Source of the DNA: Rhodobacteraceae bacterium Araon29 | Lineage (GTDB): Bacteria > Pseudomonadota > Alphaproteobacteria > Rhodobacterales > Rhodobacteraceae | Direction: 5' to 3' | NCBI GenBank assembly: GCA_039640505.1 | Contig: CP046865.1 | Coordinates: 62,001 to 126,000, forward strand | Length of the DNA stretch: 64,000 bases | Shown here: piece after piece, positions 35,786-44,875 of the stretch | Numbering within the stretch: position 1 is the first letter of the stretch | How the letters are laid out: every line of letters begins with the position of its first letter | Made by a program: the position numbers and the translations under genes | Notes under the pieces: generated by a model | Database searches by the model: none | The model's input: the letters and a program-made list of their open reading frames with translations, nothing else | What the model was told of the DNA's origin: nothing

Positions 35786-35873
35786 TACCTCGGGGTGCCC
35801 TTGCGGCTGAGATGCTTTTGCGAACCCGTTGAACCTGAACCGGTTAGGACCGGCGGAGGAAAGGTACGGCAGA
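35786..35873 (+). promoter_or_regulatory. TPP riboswitch (THI element)
   Basis: Contains the conserved elements in order: CGGGGTGCCC, GCTGAGATG, AACCCGTTGAACCTGAACC, GGTTAGGACCGGCGGAGGAAAGG. These match the thiamine pyrophosphate aptamer. It lies 44 bp before thiB and should repress thiamine import when TPP is abundant. Confidence 0.95.
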
Positions 35874-35916
35874 TTGCCAAGCTCACTCCGCCCGTCGCAT
35901 TTATGGAGAGTGAGAA

Positions 35917-36897
35917 ATGAAAAACTTTACATTTGCAGCGGGTCTTTTGACAGCCAGCACGGCGCTGGCAGATACCCCTGTGTTAACTGTTTACGCCCCG
36001 GATTATTTTGCCTCGGAATGGGGTCCCGGGCCTTCAATCGAAGCCGCTTTTGAAGCCAGTTGCGACTGTGATTTGCAGTTCAAAACCGGCGATGTGCTCG
36101 GCCGCATTATATTGGAAGGTACGCGCACAGACGCCGATGCGGTGATCGGGCTTAACACCGACATTACTAAAAAGGCGCGTGAAACGGGTCTGTTTGCCCC
36201 GCATGGGCAGGATGTGGCAAAACTGACCCTGCCACTGAACTGGACGGATGAGGTGTTCTTGCCGTTCAATTATAGCCACACGGCGTTCATCTATAATACC
36301 GAAAGCCTGCCAAACGCGCCGCAATCGTTTGATGAATTGCTGGCTGCAGATGATAGCATATCACTGGTGATCCAAGATCCGCGCAGTTCCATTTCCGGTC
36401 TTGCCTTGGTGCTGTGGGTCAAAGCGGTATACGGCGACCGCGCGGAAAGCGTGTGGGAACAATTGGCACCTAAAATCCTAACCGTGACCAAAGGCTGGTC
36501 GGAATCCTACGGGCTGTTTACCGAGGGCGAAGCGGATATGGTACTGTCTTATACCACATCGCCCGCCTATCACATCGTTGCAGAGGGTGATTTAACCAAG
36601 AAAGCCGCAATCTTTCCCGAAGGGCATTATTTCATGGTGGAGCTGGCGGCAAAAATTGCCGGCACTGACAACCCCGAACTGGCGGATGCGTTTTTGGCCT
36701 TTATCCTGACCGATACATTTCAAAACCTGATCCCTACCGGTAATTGGTCGCTGCCTGCAGCGCTGCCTGTATCGGAGTGGCCTGAGGCGTTTCAAGAGCT
36801 GCCGTTGCCGGAAAAGGTATTGTTTTACTCGGAAGACGAGGCAGCAGATTTACGCGCAGAAACGATTGAGGAATGGCGCCGCGCGTTGTCCAAATAA
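35917..36897 (+). CDS. thiB: Thiamine ABC transporter substrate-binding protein
   Basis: Periplasmic thiamine/TPP-binding protein, 326 residues, with a signal peptide (KNFTFAAGLLTASTALA, cleavage before DTPVLTVY). Typical ThiB parts are PDYFASEWGPGPSIEAAFEASCDCDLQF with the disulfide-prone Cys pair, GDVLGRIILEG, and WSESYGLFTEGEADMVLSYTTSPAYH. Downstream of a TPP riboswitch with GGAG 8 nt before ATG. Its 3' end overlaps thiP by 25 nt. Confidence 0.95.
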   Translation: MKNFTFAAGLLTASTALADTPVLTVYAPDYFASEWGPGPSIEAAFEASCDCDLQFKTGDVLGRIILEGTRTDADAVIGLNTDITKKARETGLFAPHGQDVAKLTLPLNWTDEVFLPFNYSHTAFIYNTESLPNAPQSFDELLAADDSISLVIQDPRSSISGLALVLWVKAVYGDRAESVWEQLAPKILTVTKGWSESYGLFTEGEADMVLSYTTSPAYHIVAEGDLTKKAAIFPEGHYFMVELAAKIAGTDNPELADAFLAFILTDTFQNLIPTGNWSLPAALPVSEWPEAFQELPLPEKVLFYSEDEAADLRAETIEEWRRALSK

Positions 36898-38387
36898 TCA
36901 CAGGTGCGGCGCTGGCCGCATTTGTGATCGCGCCGCTGATGGCGGTCTGGCTAAACGCTGGCTCTTCGGCGCGGTTTGGTCCAGCCGAATGGGCGGCGCT
37001 GCGCTTTACGCTGATGCAGGCAGCGCTGTCGGCAGCGCTGTCTGTGCTATTGGCCATTCCACTGGCGCGCGCCTTGGCCAGAAGCCGCTTCTGGGGGCGT
37101 GATGTAACCATCATGCTTTTGGGCGCGCCGTTTATATTGCCTGTTTTGGTGGCGGTGCTTGGATTAATAGCCGTCTTTGGCCAAAACGGTTTGCTGAATG
37201 ATGGGCTGCATGCGCTGGGGTTTGAACCTCTGTCCATATACGGGCTTCAAGGCGTGTTGTTAGCCCACGTATTTTTTAACCTGCCCTTGGCCACGCGGAT
37301 GATCCTTTTGGGATGGATGTCGCTGCCGGCTGAACGCATCAGGCTGGGCCAAAGTCTGGGGCTTGGGGCAATGGCGCGATTTTATCTAATCGAATGGCCG
37401 ATGATCCGCCGCATATTGCCCTCGGCCTTTGCAGTGATTTTCGTCATTTGTCTGTCCAGCTTTGCAGTGGCGTTGACGTTGGGCGGCGGTCCCAAAGCCA
37501 CCACCATCGAATTGGCGATTTATCAGGCCTTTCGGTTTGAGTTTGATTTTGCCACCGCAGCGCTTCTGGGATTGGTGCAGCTGGTTTTATCGGTTACCGC
37601 AGCGGCGCTTGCGCTTTGGCTGGCAGGCCATGACCGTTTGGGTATCGGGCTGGACCGGCCTGCGCCTCTTGCACTACGGCCACTTTTGCAGCGCCTTTTG
37701 GATATGGTAGTGATCGGCTGCGCTATGGTCTTTTTGGTGCTGCCGTTAGCGCTTTTGTGCATCAAGGGGGCAGGGGGTCTGGCGGATCTTGGGACGCCGG
37801 TCTGGTTTGCCGCCCTGCGCTCGATCGCCCTTGCGCTTGGATCAACCGCGCTGTGTTTGTGTTTTGCGCTGCCTTTGGCGACGCGTTGGGGTGAGGTGAT
37901 AGCAACCTTGGGCATTGCGGTATCGCCCTTGGTGCTGGGTACGGGGCTGTTTTTGATCGTACGGCCCTATGTCAATCCTTTCGATGTGGCGCTGGGGGTG
38001 ACGCTTTGCGTCAATGCGTTGATGAGCCTGCCCTTTGCGCTGCGCATCCTGCGGCCCGAGGTGCAAGCGGTTGAGCAGAACTTTTCCCGCCTGTCTTCGG
38101 CGCTTGGGTTGGGGCTCTGGGGTCGGTTTCGATGGGTAATGCTGCCGCGTTTGCGCAGACCGCTAGGATTTGCAGCCGGGCTTACAGCTGCGCTTTCCAT
38201 GGGGGATCTTGGGGTGATTGCGCTTTTTGGTGATGCCGAGCGGGCGACTTTACCACTAAAGCTCTATCAGCTTATGGGCTCTTACAGGATGGAACAAGCC
38301 GCAGCAGCAGCGGTGGTTTTGCTATTGCTGAGCTTGAGTTTGTTCTGGCTGTTTGACAGGATGGGTCGGTATGGCGCTCAGGATTAA
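36873..38387 (+). CDS. thiP: Thiamine ABC transporter permease
   Basis: Duplicated permease of 504 residues with about twelve hydrophobic segments and two BPD-type EAA loops: LPAERIRLGQSLGLGAMARFYLIEWP in the first half and VEQNFSRLSSALGLGLWGRFRWVMLP in the second. This fused form is standard for ThiP. Overlaps thiB at its start and thiQ at its end, indicating one transcript controlled by the riboswitch. Confidence 0.94.
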   Translation: MAPRVVQIITGAALAAFVIAPLMAVWLNAGSSARFGPAEWAALRFTLMQAALSAALSVLLAIPLARALARSRFWGRDVTIMLLGAPFILPVLVAVLGLIAVFGQNGLLNDGLHALGFEPLSIYGLQGVLLAHVFFNLPLATRMILLGWMSLPAERIRLGQSLGLGAMARFYLIEWPMIRRILPSAFAVIFVICLSSFAVALTLGGGPKATTIELAIYQAFRFEFDFATAALLGLVQLVLSVTAAALALWLAGHDRLGIGLDRPAPLALRPLLQRLLDMVVIGCAMVFLVLPLALLCIKGAGGLADLGTPVWFAALRSIALALGSTALCLCFALPLATRWGEVIATLGIAVSPLVLGTGLFLIVRPYVNPFDVALGVTLCVNALMSLPFALRILRPEVQAVEQNFSRLSSALGLGLWGRFRWVMLPRLRRPLGFAAGLTAALSMGDLGVIALFGDAERATLPLKLYQLMGSYRMEQAAAAAVVLLLLSLSLFWLFDRMGRYGAQD

Positions 38388-39072
38388 TAACCTCACCATT
38401 GACCAAGGCGGATTTCGCCTAACCGCCTCTTTGCCTTCACTTGAGTCAGGTATTTACGCTGTGATTGGCCCGTCTGGTGCGGGCAAATCATCTTTGCTGG
38501 CGGCCTTGGGCGGGTTCTTGCCGTTGCAAAGCGGTGAGGTTTCTTGGTCAGGGCACGATATCACTGCTCTTTCACCGGACAAACGGCCAATGGCAATGCT
38601 GTTTCAGGACAACAACCTTTTTCCCCACCTGAGCGCAGAGCGCAATATCGCGCTTGCACTGACCAGCCGCGCAAAGCTGAGCGCTGATCAAACCGAACAG
38701 GTTCAGGCGGCTTTAAAGCGGGTGGGTCTTGCAGGATCGGGGGCAAAAAGGCCAGCGCAGCTTTCAGGGGGTGAGCAAAGCCGCGTCGCCCTTGCGCGGG
38801 TACTGCTGCAAGACAAGCCAATTTTACTGGTGGACGAGCCATTTTCGGCGCTTGGGCCGGCGCTCAAAGCTGACATGCTGAATTTACTTGCCGAGCTGGC
38901 ACGCGAGCGGGGCAGTTTGGTGATGATGGTCACCCATGATCCTGCCGATGCGCTGCGCATTGCGAAAAAAACCATTGTGGTGGCCGAGAGCACGGTACAT
39001 TCCCCCAAGGACACAGGCGCGCTGATGCAAAACCCGCCGCCGGCACTGGCGGCGTATTTGGGAACTGTCTGA
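38371..39072 (+). CDS. thiQ: Thiamine ABC transporter ATPase
   Basis: ATP-hydrolysing subunit, 233 residues from ATG 38371 (an in-frame start at 38353 is possible). Walker A GPSGAGKSSLLAAL, Q-loop MLFQDNNLFPHLSAERN, signature LSGGEQSRVALARVLL, Walker B ILLVDEPFSALGP and switch His in MVTHDPADALRI are intact. The short length is typical of ThiQ. Last gene of thiBPQ. Confidence 0.93.
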   Translation: MALRINNLTIDQGGFRLTASLPSLESGIYAVIGPSGAGKSSLLAALGGFLPLQSGEVSWSGHDITALSPDKRPMAMLFQDNNLFPHLSAERNIALALTSRAKLSADQTEQVQAALKRVGLAGSGAKRPAQLSGGEQSRVALARVLLQDKPILLVDEPFSALGPALKADMLNLLAELARERGSLVMMVTHDPADALRIAKKTIVVAESTVHSPKDTGALMQNPPPALAAYLGTV

Positions 39073-39166
39073 AGGTCCCTCACATATTCAAGGCTTGCAT
39101 TGCATCGCAGATGATGGCCTTATTTTCCATAATGTTGCTATATGCTTGGCTCGTTAACATAAATGG

Positions 39167-39364
39167 ATGGATATAATGAACGGCCATAAAGATTTGGACA
39201 TCAAAGACGCAATAAATAAAAACTGCCCCTGGTCAGGCAAGCCAATCGAAGAGAAATCTTTGACAACATACAATGGCCAAGTTGTTGGATTCTGCAATAC
39301 AGGTTGTCGCGACAAGTTTAAGAAGGCCGTAGACTTATTTGATGACCTAATGATTGCACCTTAG
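39167..39364 (+). CDS. YHS-like mini-protein
   Basis: A 65-residue protein with NCPWSGKPIEEKSLTTYNGQ and VVGFCNTGCRDKFKKAVDLFD. The C-x(n)-FCNTGCRDKF layout resembles YHS/TRASH-type metal-binding modules (Cys before and in the second strand, then F at the helix). Roseobacters often have this piece at the end of glutathione S-transferases or as a free protein. Metal binding is inferred. Lone gene between thiQ and the alcohol dehydrogenase. Confidence 0.7.
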   Translation: MDIMNGHKDLDIKDAINKNCPWSGKPIEEKSLTTYNGQVVGFCNTGCRDKFKKAVDLFDDLMIAP

Positions 39365-39425
39365 TGTCCACCTATAAAATAACGACAAACGCCTCTTGGG
39401 CAGCCAATAAACAGAAAGCTATGCG

Positions 39426-40571
39426 ATGACACTTACCGCCAATTGGTCTTACCCAACTGCGATTAAATTTGGACCCGGCCGTATCCAAGAATTGCCTGCT
39501 GCTTGCGCCGAGGCTGGGATTACCCGGCCATTGCTAGTCACTGACCGCGGGTTGGCCAGTTTAGAGATTACTCATAAAGCTCTCGATCTTTTGCAAACCG
39601 CCGGGCTGGGCTGCGCGGTTTTTAGCGAAGTTGATCCAAACCCGACCGAAGATAATCTAATGGCAGGGGTCGCCGCCTACCGGCAGGGCGGCCACGACGG
39701 GGTGATTGCCTTTGGTGGTGGCTCGGGCCTTGATCTGGGCAAGATGGTGGCGTTTATGAACGGTCAAAGCCGGTCGGTTTGGGATTTTGAAGATATTGGC
39801 GATTGGTGGACCCGCGCCGACAGTGATACCATTGCGCCCATTATCGCCGTGCCAACCACCGCTGGCACCGGGTCCGAGGTGGGCCGCGCCAGTGTTATAA
39901 CCAATGCGCAAACCCAAGTAAAAAAGATCATCTTTCACCCCAAGGTTCTGCCCACCGTAGTGATTTGCGACCCCGAACTTACTCTTGATTTGCCGCCCGC
40001 CATCACAGCTGGCACCGGTCTGGATGCCTTTGCCCATTGTGTCGAGGCATTTTCCAGCCCGCATTATCACCCCATGAGTCAAGGCATCGCGCTGGAAGGG
40101 ATGCGCCTGGTCAAAGAATACCTGCCGCGCGCCTATGGCGATGGTCACGATATTGAGGCCCGGGCCCAAATGATGAGCGCCGCAATGATGGGGGCCACGG
40201 CGTTTCAAAAGGGGCTGGGTGCGATCCACGCCATGAGCCATCCGGTGGGGGCAATGTTTGGAACCCACCATGGCACCACAAATGCGGTCTGCATGCCCGC
40301 TGTTTTGGATTTTAATGCCCCCGCAATTGCCCTGCGGTTTGATCAGGCTGCAGCCTATCTTGGGATCGCGGGCGGATTTGACGGTTTCTGCCGGTTTGTC
40401 CAAGACCTAAACGACAGCCTTGGCATCCCCAAAAAACTATCAGCGCTGGGGGTCACCGCAGAACCTCTTGCGGCTTTAATCAGCGGCGCGCTTGATGATC
40501 CATCCTGTGGCGGCAACCCGCGCCCTTTGACCCGCGCTGCGCTCAACGACTTGTTTATGGCCGTGATTTAG
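39426..40571 (+). CDS. Iron-containing alcohol dehydrogenase
   Basis: Group III (Fe-ADH) NAD(P)-dependent dehydrogenase, 381 residues. NAD site GGGSGLDLGK with VPTTAGTGSEV, and metal ligands in DAFAHCVEAFSS, AIHAMSHPVGAMFGTHHGTTNAV. Length normal. Substrate open (primary alcohols, lactaldehyde, or similar). Not in an obvious operon. Confidence 0.92.
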   Translation: MTLTANWSYPTAIKFGPGRIQELPAACAEAGITRPLLVTDRGLASLEITHKALDLLQTAGLGCAVFSEVDPNPTEDNLMAGVAAYRQGGHDGVIAFGGGSGLDLGKMVAFMNGQSRSVWDFEDIGDWWTRADSDTIAPIIAVPTTAGTGSEVGRASVITNAQTQVKKIIFHPKVLPTVVICDPELTLDLPPAITAGTGLDAFAHCVEAFSSPHYHPMSQGIALEGMRLVKEYLPRAYGDGHDIEARAQMMSAAMMGATAFQKGLGAIHAMSHPVGAMFGTHHGTTNAVCMPAVLDFNAPAIALRFDQAAAYLGIAGGFDGFCRFVQDLNDSLGIPKKLSALGVTAEPLAALISGALDDPSCGGNPRPLTRAALNDLFMAVI

Positions 40572-41020
40572 GGCGCAGACCAATAACTTGACTAAAGCTG
40601 TAAAGCATCAGCCTTAAACCAATTTAAAAAAGCCAATACTTTTTGGATCGAGGCGGCAATAAGAACTCAACAGATTATGGTATTTATTCAATAAACTCAT
40701 TTGTAACATTTGGTAGAATGGACCCTTATTTACTTACTAAACTCTGTGCGGATACATTTTAAATTACCTTAGGTAAAATTAGCTAAATTTGGCTTGGAAT
40801 CCATATTATGCACGTGATAACAACGCGATCGTGAAGTGATAGCAGCCACTTTATAGCTTTATTATACCGTCATCTAAGAAAATAACTGAGATGATATTTT
40901 CTAATTACATATTCGGGCCTGATCGGAGCTGCTTTTGTGTTTGTTGCAGCATTACCTGTGGCGAAACTAAAAGCCGGTATGCCTCACACATAGTTGGATA
41001 TGCTTCAAGGAGACGAAGCC
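40572..41020. other. Gene-free AT-rich interval
   Basis: About 450 bp between the alcohol dehydrogenase and the multicopper oxidase. Open frames here are short and in shadow frames. The last 30 bp hold the oxidase ribosome site AAGGAGA. No repeat or RNA structure was recognised. Confidence 0.4.
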
Positions 41021-42511
41021 ATGATAATAAATCGCCGAAATTTTATGATCGGGACTGCAGCATCTTGCGCTACATTGGCCGGAGTGAGCAAAGCCCAATC
41101 GGCCACACGCCCACTCCCCATTCTTCCTATGACAGACCTTACCAATGGCTTTGATCAAAGGCTTGCATTGAAATTAGCCCCGTCGAGCCATGATTTTGGT
41201 ACCGGCGCAGCCAGTTCGACACTAGGGATCAATAATTCTTATCTTGGACCGGTGCTGCGCGTGAAACAGGGCCAAACGCTTCCGTTCGATGTCACCAATC
41301 AAATCGAAGAGGTCACCACAATTCATTGGCACGGACTTCATATTCCTGGCGATGTCGATGGTGGCCCCCATCAGCAAATCCAGCCGGGGGCAACCTGGTC
41401 CCCGGATGTGCCAATCATCCAGCGCGCCTCGATGAATTGGTTTCATTCCCATGCGCATGGCAAGACCGCACAGCAAGTGTATAAGGGATTGGCTGGGGTG
41501 ATGCTGATCGAAGATGATGCAAGTTTATCAGCCGATTTGCCTAAGACTTATGGCGTGGACGACTTCACCCTTGTTCTGCAGGACAAGACGTTCACTGATG
41601 CAGGTGCGCTGAATTACACATTGACCGAAACAGCGCTAGAAGACGGGTTCATGGGCGAAGCCTTGGTGATCAATGGCGCCATAGCACCCGTTGCGCAGAC
41701 TGTCCCAAAGGGGCTGGTCCGCCTGCGTATTCTTAATGCCTGCAACGCCAATTTTCTGACATTATCCATGGCGACAGGCCCTCTGAACGTGATCGCGTCA
41801 GATGGTGGATTTCTTGGCGCAACCGTTCAAACAGACACAATATTTATGTCCCCGGGCGAGCGCTATGAGATTTTGGTGGATATGCGCCAAGTTGACACCA
41901 ATCAGTTGATTGTAAACCATGAGCTTCCTGAGCTTGGAGGGATTAAAGGCATCATGCGTGAGTTGCTAACTGACGGTGAGGCCCAGATTGCGGCGCTAAC
42001 ATTAAATAGGAACGACAAAGCCGGATTTGACGGCTCAGTTCCTAATAACCTTGCCAACTTATCTGTGCCGGACCCGAGCAAAGCAACCGTTACAAGGTCG
42101 TTTGAGCTTGAGCAGGAAACAGGCGCGGATCTTGCGGCTCTTGCTGCGGCCGGTGATAATTATTGCGGTGACGGCAGCGCCATGGTCATAAATGGAAAAC
42201 CAATGGACATGAACCGCATCGACGAAAAGGTGCGCAAAGGCGACACCGAGATCTGGCGCATCTCGGTTGATGATTTTCGGCATCCATTCCACGTTCACGG
42301 CTGTTCGTTTAGAATACTAAGTCAGGAAAGTGGTGAGCCGCCAGCTTATGCGCAGGGTTGGAAAGATATGGTTCATGTCGATGGTGACCAATGGTCCGAG
42401 GTGCTTGTTCGCTTTGATTATGAAGCGCCCGCTGAAGCACCCTATATGTATCATTGCCACATCCTTGAGCATGAAGACTGCGGTATGATGGGGCAGTTTA
42501 CCGTAACATAA
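41021..42511 (+). CDS. Tat-exported multicopper oxidase (CueO-like)
   Basis: Laccase-type three-domain oxidase of 496 residues. Signal peptide NRRNFMIGTAASCATLAGV is a twin-arginine type. Copper ligands: HWHGLHIPG and WFHSHAHG in the first domain, HPFHVHGCSF and YHCHILEHEDCGMM at the C-terminus, including the type 1 Cys, His and Met. No Met-rich insert of the E. coli CueO kind is obvious. Likely oxidises Cu(I), Mn(II), Fe(II) or phenolics in the periplasm. ATG 41021 has AAGGAGA upstream; a bidirectional-looking terminator follows. Confidence 0.92.
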   Translation: MIINRRNFMIGTAASCATLAGVSKAQSATRPLPILPMTDLTNGFDQRLALKLAPSSHDFGTGAASSTLGINNSYLGPVLRVKQGQTLPFDVTNQIEEVTTIHWHGLHIPGDVDGGPHQQIQPGATWSPDVPIIQRASMNWFHSHAHGKTAQQVYKGLAGVMLIEDDASLSADLPKTYGVDDFTLVLQDKTFTDAGALNYTLTETALEDGFMGEALVINGAIAPVAQTVPKGLVRLRILNACNANFLTLSMATGPLNVIASDGGFLGATVQTDTIFMSPGERYEILVDMRQVDTNQLIVNHELPELGGIKGIMRELLTDGEAQIAALTLNRNDKAGFDGSVPNNLANLSVPDPSKATVTRSFELEQETGADLAALAAAGDNYCGDGSAMVINGKPMDMNRIDEKVRKGDTEIWRISVDDFRHPFHVHGCSFRILSQESGEPPAYAQGWKDMVHVDGDQWSEVLVRFDYEAPAEAPYMYHCHILEHEDCGMMGQFTVT

Positions 42512-42530
42512 TGCCGAGATAAAAAATAAC

Positions 42531-42558
42531 CGCGGCGCACAGTAGTTTGTGCGCCGCG
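42531..42558 (+). terminator. Strong stem-loop, probably a two-way terminator
   Basis: Perfect 11-bp arms CGCGGCGCACA/TGTGCGCCGCG around a 6-nt loop. Downstream on + is TTGTTTTT after 8 nt; on - the flanking sequence is GTTATTTTTT. It separates the multicopper oxidase from the convergent NTF2-like gene. Confidence 0.8.
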
Positions 42559-42680
42559 CAAAGATTTGTTTTTAGCGGTGATCTAGGGTGCTCTCAAATC
42601 AGTGCGCACCATTATGCGCTTTAATAGCGAGAGCGATTGGCGATACACCAGCAGCAGTCCAGCAATTGAGAGCCTGTTAA

Positions 42681-43175
42681 TTACGTCCCATGGTAGGCTT
42701 GGCTTACCGCAAAGCTGTCTTCGAACCAGTTCCAAAGCACAACTTTCCCATTGCGAACTTTTGCACGCAGAGCAAAGGTAAAATCACCAATTTCTTGCCC
42801 GGATTTGGTCGTGACCCCATTCATATCACCAAATATAGCAACAGTGTCGCCTGAGGCTAAAATATCGGTGTTTTCCCACTTTGTGGTTTTGAAGTTTTCG
42901 CTGAATATCCCCAGAAAGCCAAAGATCGCCTCTTTGCCGTTCCATGGGCCAATCCATGGGATGCTTGGATCGCCTTCGTTTAACCAAACCATGTCATCGG
43001 CCATCAGGTCATCCATTTTAGCCATGTCACCGCGACCCATAGCGCCCATTAGCGCCATGACGGTATCAAGACTTGCTTGGCTTTCGTCGTCATTTGATTG
43101 AGCCGATGCTACCGTGGCAAGAGTTGCGCCGGTTGCTGCGGCGACGGATACCTTTAAAGCTTGTCGTCTATTCAT
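42681..43175 (-). CDS. Tat-exported NTF2/SnoaL-like protein
   Basis: A 164-residue exported protein. The twin-arginine signal NRRQALKVSVAAATGATLATV is cleaved near residue 25. The rest is an NTF2-like/SnoaL-like alpha+beta cone (DTVMALMGAMGRGDMAKMDDLMADD, GKEAIFGFLGIFSENF, KVVLWNWFEDSF). Such folds serve as small-molecule-binding or isomerase domains; no catalytic residue set can be named. It follows the 43202 gene after 26 nt on the same strand and the two are probably co-transcribed. Confidence 0.75.
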   Translation of the reverse strand: MNRRQALKVSVAAATGATLATVASAQSNDDESQASLDTVMALMGAMGRGDMAKMDDLMADDMVWLNEGDPSIPWIGPWNGKEAIFGFLGIFSENFKTTKWENTDILASGDTVAIFGDMNGVTTKSGQEIGDFTFALRAKVRNGKVVLWNWFEDSFAVSQAYHGT

Positions 43176-43201
43176 TTCATTATTCCTTTCTTGATTGATG
43201 C

Positions 43202-43681
43202 TTAGCGGCCGGAAAGCTGCTGCAGTGCGCCTGCCCAGTCTTCAACATGGAAGGACTGCACAATCTTACCGTCAGAGATTTCATGAATATCGATGGCCAT
43301 AATATCAAAGCTGCGACCTTCGCCATTTACGCCAAAGAATGGCGCAACAGGTGTGCCAGTCGCACGGCTGCGAACCGTAACAAAATCGCCGCTCTCATGA
43401 ACTGATTGGATTGCCCAGTTCAGATCTGGCAAAAGCTTGGCAAAACCGCCCACTTGCCCCAAAAACGCTTCACGAGATTTGTTTTCACCCGAGTAGTCCC
43501 CAACGCTTGTCCAGTTGTCAGCGATTGCTGCGCGAAATGCAGCTGCATGGGTTTCTGACCCCGGATTACTAAGCAAATCATAGAATACTTGAACCGTATC
43601 ACTGTTGTCAGCAAACGCATACGAGGCAATTGATGTGATGGCTAGTGTGGCCACAGCCAGTGTGGACTGTGTTTTTTTCAT
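43202..43681 (-). CDS. Sec-exported SnoaL-like ester cyclase-type protein
   Basis: A 159-residue secreted protein with a Sec signal (STLAVATLAITSIASYAFA) and a SnoaL-like/ester cyclase fold: VQVFYDLLSNPGSETHAAAF, FAKLLPDLNWAIQSVHESGDFVTVRSRATG and FDIMAIDIHEISDGKIVQSFHVEDW. The final D-I-H...V.E.W pattern is typical of the polyketide-cyclase-like SnoaL family. It is divergent from the LysR gene by 128 bp, so it and the next NTF2-like gene are candidate targets of that regulator. Confidence 0.8.
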   Translation of the reverse strand: MKKTQSTLAVATLAITSIASYAFADNSDTVQVFYDLLSNPGSETHAAAFRAAIADNWTSVGDYSGENKSREAFLGQVGGFAKLLPDLNWAIQSVHESGDFVTVRSRATGTPVAPFFGVNGEGRSFDIMAIDIHEISDGKIVQSFHVEDWAGALQQLSGR

Positions 43682-43809
43682 ATGTGTGATCCCTCTTAAT
43701 AATTACGAAGATCATGCTTTTGCGTGATCTCTGTGCGAATAAGATAGACAGGATCGAATAAAATCATAATCTGGAATTATAAGAATTAACTGTTCTGGAA
43801 TTTTACATA

Positions 43810-44685
43810 ATGATTGATCGTCTTCGTCAAATGGCCATTTTTGCAAAAACCATTAACCATGGATCATTTCGCGGTGCCGCTCGCGAATTAAAGCTCTCTC
43901 CATCGGTCGTAAGCCACCATATTTCGCAATTGGAAGAACACCTAGGCGTTGCTCTTATTTACCGTTCAACAAGAAAACTAACCCTTACTAAGGAAGGGCA
44001 AAGATTGCTAACGGCAACGCGCAATATGTTAGAGGCGGTTGAGGGTGAGTTGCAGGCCCTAACGGCCACGGCAAATGATCCTAGTGGAGAGCTGCGTCTA
44101 ACGGTGCCATCCGTTTTGTCACACTCTCAGATCACAGATAAAATTGCTGCATTTTCGATTGCCCATCCGCGGATTAAGCTGCACTTAGACTTTTCTGACG
44201 CCCGACGCGCCTTGATAGATGATGGCTTTGATTTTGCAATACGCATGGGGGCAAAAGCAAAGAACTCGGCAACCTCGCGCCGGCTTTTCACAGTGAAACG
44301 AATATTGGTGGCTTCAAAGTCCTACCTTTCAACCCGTCAGAGTGTTCATAACCCAAAGATGCTGGTTAATTGGGAATGGCTTGCATTGGAGCCAGTGCAG
44401 GCAATCCCGTTAAAATTCCGCCATAAAACAGGCGAAATTGTAAACCTCAAACCAACCCCACATTTGTATACCAATGATGCCCAAGCCCTGCACCGCCTGG
44501 CTCATGCCGGCGCTGGCTTGGCTATCGTACCCGAATTTCTTGTCCAAGCGGACATTACAACAGGAAATATGGCGGTAGTTTTGCCAGAATGGACATTACC
44601 ATCAATTAGCGTGTTTGCTCAGTGGCCCGCAAATGCCCCCAAACATGGGCTAATCCATCTTGCGTTGGATGCATTAACCCAATAG
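43810..44685 (+). CDS. LysR-family transcriptional regulator
   Basis: DNA-binding regulator of 291 residues. N-terminal winged helix: RLRQMAIFAKTINHGSFRGAA with ELKLSPSVVSHHISQLEEHLGVALIYRSTRKLTLTKEG. The effector domain (~90-291) is of the LysR type resembling the CrgA/DsdC-like subgroup (EGELQALTATANDPSGELRLTVP). It is divergently oriented to the SnoaL-like pair, the usual target arrangement. The inducer is unknown. Confidence 0.92.
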   Translation: MIDRLRQMAIFAKTINHGSFRGAARELKLSPSVVSHHISQLEEHLGVALIYRSTRKLTLTKEGQRLLTATRNMLEAVEGELQALTATANDPSGELRLTVPSVLSHSQITDKIAAFSIAHPRIKLHLDFSDARRALIDDGFDFAIRMGAKAKNSATSRRLFTVKRILVASKSYLSTRQSVHNPKMLVNWEWLALEPVQAIPLKFRHKTGEIVNLKPTPHLYTNDAQALHRLAHAGAGLAIVPEFLVQADITTGNMAVVLPEWTLPSISVFAQWPANAPKHGLIHLALDALTQ

Positions 44686-44875
44686 GGCAGCGCAACACTT
44701 ATCCGGTCGCCCTAAGAATCTATCGCCGCTAATAGAATAGATGAAGAGTTTCGGCGTTGAACTAGGCTGAAACTCAAAAAAGTGATTAAAGTCGAAAAAT
44801 CTTGGCCATGAGTCCAAAGATGCAAATATAGCCGCTTCGATGAAGGGTAGCTAATTGGAGAAAACGGGCCTCTTG

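Noticed and set aside
39657-40403. 248-codon open frame antisense to the alcohol dehydrogenase
   Set aside because: It lies wholly inside a clear iron alcohol dehydrogenase gene and its translation shows no domain motif; typical of antisense frames in higher-GC genes.
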